A DNA stretch of 62,267 bases from Actinomycetota bacterium (GTDB lineage Bacteria; Actinomycetota; Humimicrobiia; Humimicrobiales; Humimicrobiaceae), in assembly GCA_023380915.1 (NCBI GenBank), contig JAMCSM010000228.1, forward strand, positions 1 to 62,267, written 5' to 3'. The translations under genes and the position numbers were made by a program. The notes below the pieces were generated by a model, which worked only from the letters and a program-made list of their open reading frames with translations, made no database searches and had not been told where the DNA came from. Of the stretch, positions 19,096-26,550 are shown in pieces (the stretch's first letter is position 1; each line of letters starts with the position of its first letter).

Positions 19096-19225
19096 ACATG
19101 TAGTTAAGGCAGGCAGAGCTGCAGGTGCAAAATTTCTTATAAACAGTAATTCACATATCCAAAAGGATCTTTATGCAGGCGACATGCAAATAAGGGTTGC
19201 AAAAGGGGCAGGACTTGAAAAAAAT
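19096..19225 (+). repeat. Direct repeat, copy B: PHP gene remnant overlapping the larC start
   Basis: Second copy of the 130-base segment. The original frame remains open but has no start, and two metal-binding positions have changed (NSDSHIH to NSNSHIQ), so it is a decayed gene fragment. The larC start lies within this copy, in a different frame, and its ribosome site (GGGGCAGGA) comes from duplicated PHP coding sequence. Confidence 0.92.
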
Positions 19226-20411
19226 ATTATATCTTGACTGTTTCAGTGGAATTAGCGGGGATATGATGGCTGGAGGGCTTGTTGATGCTGGTCTTGATAG
19301 TGCTTTTTTAAAGGAGCAGCTTAAAAAGATTGCTGTTGAAGGCTACGAAGTTGAACTTAAGAAAATAAAAAACTCAGGAATTAGTGCTTCGCAGTTTAAT
19401 GTTAAGATAACAGGAAAACAACCCGACAGATCTTATTCTGATATTGTCAGTCTTATTGATAACAGTTCCATTACCATAAAGGCAAAACAAATTGCTCTTT
19501 CAATTCTGTCAATAATCGCATCAGCAGAATCCAAAATACATAATGTTGATATTGAAAGAATTCATTTTCATGAAATTGGAGCCATTGATTCTATAATTGA
19601 TATAGCGGCAGCCGCAATTGGAATTGATGCACTTAGAATTGATGAAGTTTATTCGTCAGTTGTCCCCCTTGGAAGAGGTTTTGTGGAAACAATGCATGGA
19701 ATGCTGCCTGTTCCTGCTCCTGCAACAGTTGAAATATTAAAGGGTATTCCTGTTTACAGCGGGAATTTTGATTTTGAAGTTACAACTCCTACGGGTGCTG
19801 CAATAATTAAAAGCCTAGTAAAAAATTTTGGCGATGTTCCTTTAATGAAAATAAAGAAAACAGGTTACGGATCAGGCACATTGAAAAAGGAAGGCATCCC
19901 GAATCTGCTGCGCATCATTATAGGAGAATTACTGGAACAGCCTGATGATTTTGCAGAAATCTATGATTTTAAATATGAAAACATGATTTTGCTGTCTGCA
20001 AATTTAGATGATATTTCTCCTGAAATTATTGGTTATCTGCTGGAGAGATTATTTAAAGAAAAAGTGCCGGATGCATGGACAGAGCCGCTATTTATGAAAA
20101 AAAACAGGCAGGCTATAAAAATATGCGTTCTTTGCAGACCTGATGATGAGGAAAAATTTTCTGAAATTTTGTTTATGGAAACTTCAACACTTGGAATCAG
20201 GAGGCAGAAAATAAAAAGACTTGTGCTAAAAAGAGAAATTAAAACAGTAAGGCTTCCTTATGGAGATGTAAATATGAAGATAGGCTACAGAAACGGTAAG
20301 GCCGTTACTTTTTCGCCTGAATATGAATCATGCAGGATTCTTGCTCAAAAAACAGGAAAACCTGTAAAGGAAGTTTATCATGATGCAGCCTGCTTTTTTT
20401 CAATTAAATAA
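19215..20411 (+). CDS. larC: LarC, nickel-pincer nucleotide cofactor biosynthesis protein
   Basis: About 398 residues. LarC inserts nickel into the pyridinium dithiocarboxylate nucleotide cofactor of lactate racemase-like enzymes. Typical segments are LYLDCFSGISGDMMAGGLVD, HFHEIGAIDSIIDI, VTTPTGAAIIKSL and the C-terminal SANLDDISPEIIGYL domain. In some bacteria larC is split by a frameshift; here it is one frame. No ATG start exists: TTG at 19215 after GGGGCAGGA gives MKKILYLD, and a second in-frame TTG is at 19197. Both lie in a duplicated piece of the upstream PHP gene. larA, larB and larE are not in the window. Confidence 0.92.
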   Translation: MKKILYLDCFSGISGDMMAGGLVDAGLDSAFLKEQLKKIAVEGYEVELKKIKNSGISASQFNVKITGKQPDRSYSDIVSLIDNSSITIKAKQIALSILSIIASAESKIHNVDIERIHFHEIGAIDSIIDIAAAAIGIDALRIDEVYSSVVPLGRGFVETMHGMLPVPAPATVEILKGIPVYSGNFDFEVTTPTGAAIIKSLVKNFGDVPLMKIKKTGYGSGTLKKEGIPNLLRIIIGELLEQPDDFAEIYDFKYENMILLSANLDDISPEIIGYLLERLFKEKVPDAWTEPLFMKKNRQAIKICVLCRPDDEEKFSEILFMETSTLGIRRQKIKRLVLKREIKTVRLPYGDVNMKIGYRNGKAVTFSPEYESCRILAQKTGKPVKEVYHDAACFFSIK

Positions 20412-21505
20412 TACCTGAGTATTTCCTGGATTATTGCAACTGTGGGGACTGCAAGTAAAAGTCCGAACCAGCCAAAAACAGCTCCTCCGGCAATCAATGA
20501 AAAAATAATAAGTCCCGGGTGAACTCCTACCTGATACTTCATTATATTTGGTGAAATAAAATAATTATCAATCTGCTGAATGGCAATAAATAACAGGATT
20601 ACAAGCAGTGCCCTTAAGGGTGATATGAATAATGCTGTAAGTGAGGCAGGAATTGCTCCGATAACTGGTCCAAGGAATGGAATCATGTTAAATATTCCTG
20701 CAATAAATCCAAGCAGAACTGCAAAATCAACTCTTAAAATTAAAAGAACAATCGTGCACATCACTCCCACTATTAATGAAATTATAAGCTGGCCTCTGAC
20801 ATATTTGCCAAAAACATTGTTAATCTTGTTTAAAACTGTTGCAGTTTGAAGTTTAAATCTTCGGGGAATGATTTTTAAAAATGTCCTGACAATGATATCC
20901 GTATCTCTTAATATATAAAAACCCAGTATCGGTCCGATTATGAAATTTAAAATAATATTAAATACAGTTTTTGTAATAGTAGTTGCACTCTGAAAAATAT
21001 TTATATTGGTTAAATTAAACTCATTTAAAATATATTTTGAAATTTCCTCAAAATTTGCAGGAATAGCTTCTGTCCCGATTATGTTTCCAAGATTTTTCAT
21101 TATTGGGCTGTTTTTAAGAAAATCATTAAGGAATTTGGAAATACCTTCAAGATAAAAGGGAATTTTCTCCACAAATGTTTTAAACTGCTCAATTACAAGA
21201 GGAATTATAAAGAACATAAGTACAAAAATAATAGCCAAAAAGAGAAAATATGTTAATGAAACAGCAAATATTTTTCTCATCCTTCTCTTAAAAAGTCTGA
21301 CAACTGGAATCAGCATATAGGCAATTATAATACCGATAAGCAGGGGAATTATAGCAGCTTTCATAAGATAGATAATATAGAAAAATAATGCAATTATTGC
21401 TAAAAAACCGATAATTGCCCAGGAAAAAATACCAATATTTTTTATTATGGAAATGCTGACTGCCTGGGAATCTGAATTTTTTTTATCTTTTTTATATTTA
21501 TACAA
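20378..21505 (-). CDS. AI-2E family (PerM-like) transporter
   Basis: A 375-residue integral membrane protein of the AI-2E/PerM family with around eight helices. Supporting segments: FIIGPILGFYILRD, LRVDFAVLLGFIAGIFNMIPFLGPVIGAIPA (broken by helix boundaries) and the C-terminal HPGLIIFSLIAGGAVFGWFG block that is highly conserved. Members export varied solutes or act in ion antiport; an autoinducer role should not be assumed. Its 3' end overlaps larC by 34 bases in convergent orientation. Confidence 0.9.
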   Translation of the reverse strand: MYKYKKDKKNSDSQAVSISIIKNIGIFSWAIIGFLAIIALFFYIIYLMKAAIIPLLIGIIIAYMLIPVVRLFKRRMRKIFAVSLTYFLFLAIIFVLMFFIIPLVIEQFKTFVEKIPFYLEGISKFLNDFLKNSPIMKNLGNIIGTEAIPANFEEISKYILNEFNLTNINIFQSATTITKTVFNIILNFIIGPILGFYILRDTDIIVRTFLKIIPRRFKLQTATVLNKINNVFGKYVRGQLIISLIVGVMCTIVLLILRVDFAVLLGFIAGIFNMIPFLGPVIGAIPASLTALFISPLRALLVILLFIAIQQIDNYFISPNIMKYQVGVHPGLIIFSLIAGGAVFGWFGLLLAVPTVAIIQEILRYYLIEKKQAAS

Positions 21506-21777
21506 TTTGGCTAAATTTGGCTGTAAATTATTTTATGAAAAATAACAAAAATTATTAAATTTAAGCCTGGCAATACTGCAAAGAAACATGTTTTTATTTT
21601 AGAAAATTATATAAGTAAAAAAAGTTAATTACAATTTAACTGTGGAAGTTAATTTGCCCTAATAGATTATATGAGTTAATATTTTGGTACTTGAGTAATA
21701 ATATTATTTGAAGTCATAGGTTAATTATGATAAATTTTAAAAACGGTTTTTTATTGTTAAAGTGATTTTGAGGAAAA

Positions 21778-22167
21778 ATGTTTGAGCAATCTATTGCTTC
21801 TTATATTTCAAATTTAGCTTCATTGGGAATAATGATTTTAGTTGCCTTATTTTTGTTTCTTATAATTTTTATTATCTCAAAGATTCTTGTAAAATCCGGC
21901 AGGGAGAACAGCCAGCACGATAACAAAGCGGAAAGTAAGAATTTAAACAGGATTGTCATACAAAATAAGGATCCGTATATTTTTGTAAATCTGGCCGCAG
22001 CAGGTTTCTTTTTTTTATTTTTCATAATTTTTATATTGATGACTTTATTTTTTTTAATTTTCAGTGAGCTTATAAACATAAAATTAAGCTTGTTTTTTAT
22101 TGCTTTTGCTTTAATTTTTGCAGTTTCTGCATCAGCATATATAGTAAAATCAAAAATTTTTAAGTAG
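21778..22167 (+). CDS. nuoA: NuoA-like subunit, very divergent
   Basis: A 129-residue protein with three hydrophobic helices and a polar loop between helices 1 and 2, the NuoA layout. It stands first in a nuo-like cluster, directly before nuoB, which is the normal nuoA position. The loop lacks the usual YECG motif, and helix 2 lacks the FD-x-E acid pair that forms part of the proton-transfer path in complex I. The call therefore rests on topology and gene order more than on residues. Confidence 0.65.
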   Translation: MFEQSIASYISNLASLGIMILVALFLFLIIFIISKILVKSGRENSQHDNKAESKNLNRIVIQNKDPYIFVNLAAAGFFFLFFIIFILMTLFFLIFSELINIKLSLFFIAFALIFAVSASAYIVKSKIFK

Positions 22168-22179
22168 CAAATAAAGATC

Positions 22180-22581
22180 TTGAATAACTCTTTAATAAAA
22201 AGCAGTTTAAATATTTATATTGCAGGATACGGGTGCTGCAAGCAGGAAATTTTAGCATCAGCAGGTCCTGTTTATGATATAAGCAGGTTTGGCGTTTCCT
22301 TTGTAAGTTATCCTGAAAGTGCTGATGTCCTGATATTGCAGGGTTTTTATAATGGCAGAGGACTTGTAAAACTTATTAATATTTACAATCAAATGGCTGC
22401 GCCAAAATGGACCATAGCTCTCGGCAAGTGCGCTATTGAAAATTTAAGTTATGAAGGTTCCGGAAATAATTTGTTAACTGAATTTAAGAAAAGGCTGAAA
22501 GTTGATGTATATGTTCCCGGATGTCCCCCGAGACCGGAAGCTTTTATTTACTCAATTTTAAGGATTATTGAAAAATCATGA
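22180..22581 (+). CDS. nuoB: NuoB-like subunit with cluster N2 ligands
   Basis: A 133-residue protein with a TTG start 12 bases after nuoA. It keeps the four cysteines of the N2 [4Fe-4S] cluster: the Cys-Cys pair in GYGCCKQE, Cys in ALGKCAIE and Cys in VPGCPPRPEAF. The SADVLILQG and PKWTIALGKC stretches match NuoB. N2 is the last cluster of the electron chain and donates to quinone in complex I. NiFe hydrogenase small subunits share the fold, but the neighbouring large subunit has no NiFe ligands. Confidence 0.88.
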   Translation: MNNSLIKSSLNIYIAGYGCCKQEILASAGPVYDISRFGVSFVSYPESADVLILQGFYNGRGLVKLINIYNQMAAPKWTIALGKCAIENLSYEGSGNNLLTEFKKRLKVDVYVPGCPPRPEAFIYSILRIIEKS

Positions 22582-22655
22582 GATAATAATATTTAAGTTC
22601 GTTTAAATTCAATTACTTTTTTAAAAAGTATTTTTACTGTGATTTAAAATAAAAA

Positions 22656-24140
22656 ATGGATGAAAATATAAAAAATAAAGGCAGTGATGCAGTAAACGGT
22701 TATACTGAAAATATTGAAAAAAATCTGGCTTTTTATTTTGGAGACAGTATCGGAACTGTTTACAGTTTTGGAAAAGATATTCTTTTTGATGTTGGTTATG
22801 AGAACTTGTTTGCTACAATTGAAAGTCTCAAGAATAATGCGGATTTTAATTTTAATATATTAAGCAGTATAAAATATAAGGAAGCAAACAATTTTTTGCT
22901 GATAAGTTTGTTTTCTCTTGAAAAACTGTTTACATTAAATATAAGAGTTAAAAATACAGCACCTTACTTAAAATTTGATTATAAGCAAATTATTAATTCT
23001 CTTAAAAGAATTTTTGAAACTTCCGAATATTTTTCAGATAGAGATTATCTTAAAGATTTAAATAATGATCTTGTAATTTACAGTCAGATTCCTGAAACGC
23101 TGGATACATTTGATATCCATGTCTCATTAGAAAGTGATCTGATAAAAAATGTTTATCTTTGTGATGAAATAAGCCGTTATAATTCAGTCATAGTTTTTAA
23201 AACTTACGAGATAAACAAGCTTATTTCCATGTTAAATAATCTTGACTATAAGGCAGGGGTATATCCTGAATTGTGCTTTTGTCTTGGGATTGAAAATCTG
23301 CTGCAGATAAAAATTCCAAAAAGAGCAATATATATAAGAATGCTGCTTTGTGAACTTTTCAGAATATCCAGTCATCTTTCTTATATTGTAAGCATGAGTC
23401 TTGTTCTGGGCAATGTGAGTGCATTTAATTATATTCTTACAGAAAGAGAAAAAGTATTAAATATAATTGAATTAATTTCGGGTTCAAGGGTTATACCTAA
23501 TTTTATAAGAATTGGCGGGGTAAAAAAGGATATTGATGAGATTATCCTTGACTCGATTTACAAAATGATTCCGCAATTTTATAAGGGCATTAAAAGAGTG
23601 GAGGAAATTTTCTCAAGCGATGTTATCCTTCTTGAAAAATTAAAAAATAAGGCGGTTGTAAATAAAAGAACAGCAATATTATCAGGAATGACAGGACCAA
23701 ATTTAAGAGCTTCGGCAGTCAGATATGACTTTAGAAAAATTGCGCATTATTTATTATATGAAGATATTTCCTTTACAATTCCGCTGGGAAGATGCGGAGA
23801 TAATTTTGACAGGGTATTAATCAGATTTAAGGAAATATACCAGTCTCTGAAAATAATAAACGGGCTGACTAAGTCAATGCCTTTTGGTGCGGTAGGAAAA
23901 ATGATTAATCCGGCAAATCTTGATCTTATTGCCTCCGAAATAATTTCAACTGTGGAATGCCCGCATGGAATTTTTAAATTGTTTATTGAAATTAAGGAAA
24001 ACAAGGATATGGAAATAATTCCAATTAGTCCAACTGGAAATAATATCCAAGGGTGTGAAAAGTCGGTAGTTGGCTGCAGTTTTGATGAATTGCTGCCTGC
24101 TGTTTCAAGTTTTGGTATTGAAAGCGCACAAATGTATTAA
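22656..24140 (+). CDS. nuoCD: Fused NuoC-NuoD-like subunit, divergent quinone site
   Basis: 494 residues. About the first 130 are NuoC-like and poorly conserved; the rest is NuoD-like. Good NuoD matches: KIPKRAIYIRMLLCELFRIS, SHLSYI, NYILTEREKVLNIIELISG, NFIRIGGVKKDI, and GRCGDNFDRVLIRFKEIYQS. The N-terminal GPQHP-x-THG motif, whose His lies at the quinone head group, is replaced by a YSQIPETLDTFDIHV-type stretch. There are no paired CxxC motifs, so it is not a NiFe hydrogenase large subunit. It follows nuoB after 74 bases. Confidence 0.82.
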   Translation: MDENIKNKGSDAVNGYTENIEKNLAFYFGDSIGTVYSFGKDILFDVGYENLFATIESLKNNADFNFNILSSIKYKEANNFLLISLFSLEKLFTLNIRVKNTAPYLKFDYKQIINSLKRIFETSEYFSDRDYLKDLNNDLVIYSQIPETLDTFDIHVSLESDLIKNVYLCDEISRYNSVIVFKTYEINKLISMLNNLDYKAGVYPELCFCLGIENLLQIKIPKRAIYIRMLLCELFRISSHLSYIVSMSLVLGNVSAFNYILTEREKVLNIIELISGSRVIPNFIRIGGVKKDIDEIILDSIYKMIPQFYKGIKRVEEIFSSDVILLEKLKNKAVVNKRTAILSGMTGPNLRASAVRYDFRKIAHYLLYEDISFTIPLGRCGDNFDRVLIRFKEIYQSLKIINGLTKSMPFGAVGKMINPANLDLIASEIISTVECPHGIFKLFIEIKENKDMEIIPISPTGNNIQGCEKSVVGCSFDELLPAVSSFGIESAQMY

Positions 24141-24189
24141 TATTAAATTAATTTTAATTTTAAAGTTTTAATTACTTAATATTGCGGTT

Positions 24190-25125
24190 ATGTTAATTTT
24201 ACTTAAAAAAATAGGATACATAATATTAATTCTTGGGGTGAACTTATATATTATTTCTTTTTTAAACAATAAGATTATTTCAAGGATAGAATTAAGAAGA
24301 GGCTATAAGGGATATAAAACAGGGGTAATAGGCTTTCCCTTTTCCAGTTCACTGAAATATATTGCAAAAGGCATCCCTTTTTCTGTCTGGGATATTTTAA
24401 TTTTTATCCTGCCCTTGCTTTTATGGTCTGTTGTTCCCATTTCATTTAATCTTTATATATTTGATTCTCAGTCAAATCTTTTTATTGCCCTTATGTTTTA
24501 CATGCTTATCCTGATATTTAAAAATTTTTCAGTTTCGTATTCAAAATATAATTTTGTAATTAGCGATTTTTTAAGAAGAACAGCACAGATGTTTACTTTG
24601 ATAATTCCATTATTATTTTGTGTGCTTTCAATAATTATAATAAACAGAAGCCTTGATTTTAAAGCTATAGTTAATGCACAATATCAGTACTGGAACATAA
24701 TTTATCAGCCGGCAGGCTTTATAATATTTTTTTTATGCATACTTTTGCAGATAAAACTGCTGAATTTGTCGGAACGTAATCAGTTTTTAATTTCTGGTAA
24801 TACCGGTAAGGAAGGAGAAGGAATAACGAAACTGTGTGAAAGATTTTCAGGTTATTTAAGCATCTTTTTCCTGATTATCCTGCTTAATAATTTATATCTG
24901 GGAGGGTGGCAGAAACTGTATATGATCAGGGGAGATGTAATGGTTGCTGTAAAGTTTTATGTTATTCTTATTTTGCTGATATTATTTGAAAGATCGATAT
25001 CAAATATTTCCAGTATTAATAAACTGATTAACCTGAATTATAAACTGCTGCTGCCTTTGTCTGCGGCAAATCTTTTAATTACCGTTATTTTCTTTATATT
25101 AAGGAATGTTTATCATATTATCTGA
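24190..25125 (+). CDS. nuoH: NuoH-like membrane subunit, divergent
   Basis: A 311-residue protein with about eight hydrophobic helices. It keeps recognisable NuoH landmarks: SRIELRRGYKGYKTG (matching the Arg-Arg-Gly-Pro region), FSSSLKYIAKG (matching the ADxLKLLxKE block) and NNLYLGGW (matching FLGGW). The acidic loop AETNRAPFDLPEAE of normal NuoH is reduced to NLSERNQFLISG, so several conserved acids of the quinone chamber and E-channel are changed. Position between nuoCD and nuoI supports the call. Confidence 0.75.
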   Translation: MLILLKKIGYIILILGVNLYIISFLNNKIISRIELRRGYKGYKTGVIGFPFSSSLKYIAKGIPFSVWDILIFILPLLLWSVVPISFNLYIFDSQSNLFIALMFYMLILIFKNFSVSYSKYNFVISDFLRRTAQMFTLIIPLLFCVLSIIIINRSLDFKAIVNAQYQYWNIIYQPAGFIIFFLCILLQIKLLNLSERNQFLISGNTGKEGEGITKLCERFSGYLSIFFLIILLNNLYLGGWQKLYMIRGDVMVAVKFYVILILLILFERSISNISSINKLINLNYKLLLPLSAANLLITVIFFILRNVYHII

Positions 25126-25169
25126 TTTTAAATTTTAATTTTTTTTTAAATAAATTAAATAAATTATAT

Positions 25170-25598
25170 ATGTTAAGAGTTGTTAAAAATTTTTTTATTA
25201 ATTTCGGGAATTTGTTCAGAAGACCCAAGACAGTTCAGTATCCGAGAGAAAAAATAATTATTCATGAAGAAAGCAGAGGACAGCCCAAGTTAAAGCTGGA
25301 TTTTGATACCCTTGAAATTATATGTAACGGATGCGGGGAATGTATGAAAGCATGTCCTCAAAACTGTATAAATGTCAGAAGGGAGTTCAGGGACAGGGAT
25401 TACTGCCTTGATGAATTTTATTTGAATCTGGGACTTTGCAGTTTTTGCGGCAACTGTGTTGAAGTTTGTAAAAATCATGCTATTGAAATGTCGTACAGGT
25501 ATCAGCTTTCAGAATTTGATCTTGAAAGCCTTAAGATTGAAAAACTTGATCTTATAAAACAAGCTGAATATTCAATAAGGGATTTCTGGGTAAAGTAA
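25170..25598 (+). CDS. nuoI: NuoI-like 2[4Fe-4S] subunit
   Basis: 142 residues with two classical four-cysteine ferredoxin motifs: CNGCGECMKACPQNC and CSFCGNCVEVCKNHA, equal to clusters N6a and N6b. An N-terminal stretch (FFINFGNLFRRPKTVQYPRE) matches the membrane-associated amphipathic helix of NuoI. It would carry electrons from an unknown donor to N2 of NuoB. The NADH module (NuoEFG) is absent from the cluster, so ferredoxin or another donor may dock here, as proposed for other NADH-module-free complexes. Confidence 0.9.
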   Translation: MLRVVKNFFINFGNLFRRPKTVQYPREKIIIHEESRGQPKLKLDFDTLEIICNGCGECMKACPQNCINVRREFRDRDYCLDEFYLNLGLCSFCGNCVEVCKNHAIEMSYRYQLSEFDLESLKIEKLDLIKQAEYSIRDFWVK

Positions 25599-25621
25599 TT
25601 TATTAATTAATTTTAATAAAA

Positions 25622-26212
25622 ATGAATATAATAAACGTAATAATTATAAGAAATCTGCAGTATTTTATATTATCAGCAATAATTATTTTTGCCATACTTT
25701 CCCTTTTTATTGTAAATATCAGAAAAAAATTCATTTTTTTATTCTTTTTTTATCTTTTTACCCAGGTTTATTATTTTACATTATATCTGGGCAATCTTTT
25801 TTTTCTGCTTTTTATCCCTGTAATTTTGTTTATGCTTACTTTTTATTTATATAATATTCATATTGAAACTTATTTTTTAAAAAATATTTATAACCTTGAG
25901 ATATATAACAAGGAAAATTTTAATATCAGCGGCAGTGGCATAAGGAGTAAAGAAAAGCTTGAAGCAAAAAAAATATACGGTGTGGTAATACCTGTTTTAT
26001 TAATTCTTGGTTTTATATTTTTGTTTTTTAAATTCAGCGGAAATTATACTGCAAAATTTGATGCGGCAAAGTCAATAACTTTAATTAATTTTTCCATTAT
26101 CTCAAATGAAATTTTCTTTAATTACGCAGTATTAATTTTTCTGTTAATCCTTCTCATTTTTATTTTATTTTTGTGGATGATATCAATAATATTAATCAAA
26201 AGGAAGCATTAA
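25622..26212 (+). CDS. nuoJ: NuoJ-like membrane subunit, divergent
   Basis: A 196-residue protein with about five hydrophobic helices and a polar loop of some 40 residues before the fourth. Size, topology and position between nuoI and nuoK fit NuoJ. The usual VYVGAI-x-VLFLF helix-3 motif is only faintly echoed by LYLGNLFFLLFIPVILFM. Sequence identity is too weak to name it on its own. Confidence 0.6.
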   Translation: MNIINVIIIRNLQYFILSAIIIFAILSLFIVNIRKKFIFLFFFYLFTQVYYFTLYLGNLFFLLFIPVILFMLTFYLYNIHIETYFLKNIYNLEIYNKENFNISGSGIRSKEKLEAKKIYGVVIPVLLILGFIFLFFKFSGNYTAKFDAAKSITLINFSIISNEIFFNYAVLIFLLILLIFILFLWMISIILIKRKH

Positions 26213-26213
26213 A

Positions 26214-26549
26214 TTGAATTTATCATATATATTTTATTTAAGCTTTATATTATTTATTTTGGGATTGTTTGGAATGCTGTATTTTAAAAATATTACAGCA
26301 ATAATAGTGGCAGCACAATTTATTATTATTTCTTCAGTTGTTAATTTTCTTAGTTTTTCTCAAATTTTATATGAAGCATCAGCAGCAAATATTTCTTTTG
26401 TTATATTAACGTTTTTATTGATTTTTATTTTTCAGTTTACAATTATCTTTTATTTACATTCGAATCTTAATGATTTAAAAACAGCTAATACCGGATTTGA
26501 AAATAATTTGTTTTATTTTGGCATCGAAGAATGGCTTGGTGAAAAATAA
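26214..26549 (+). CDS. nuoK: NuoK-like membrane subunit with Glu-to-Gln change
   Basis: 111 residues, three helices, TTG start one base after the nuoJ stop. The N-terminal part aligns well with NuoK: ILFILGLFGMLYFKNITAII matches the ILFVLGLTGLVIRRN region of the E. coli protein. The essential helix-2 glutamate (Glu36 in E. coli) is Gln35 here, and helix 3 (ISFVILTFLLIFIFQFTII) has no acidic residue where Glu72 would be. The C-terminal tail is polar and longer than usual. Confidence 0.78.
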   Translation: MNLSYIFYLSFILFILGLFGMLYFKNITAIIVAAQFIIISSVVNFLSFSQILYEASAANISFVILTFLLIFIFQFTIIFYLHSNLNDLKTANTGFENNLFYFGIEEWLGEK

Positions 26550-26550
26550 T

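Noticed and set aside
20378..21505. Quorum-sensing autoinducer-2 exporter
   Set aside because: The family name does not predict the substrate, and no luxS or lsr genes are near.
22656..24140. Possible NiFe hydrogenase large subunit (Ech/Mbh type)
   Set aside because: No N-terminal or C-terminal CxxC pairs for a NiFe site; the sequence follows NuoD.
26497..26550. Upstream start for the antiporter-like subunit
   Set aside because: It lies inside nuoK and gives an atypical polar N-terminus; the ATG at 26551 just after nuoK fits better.
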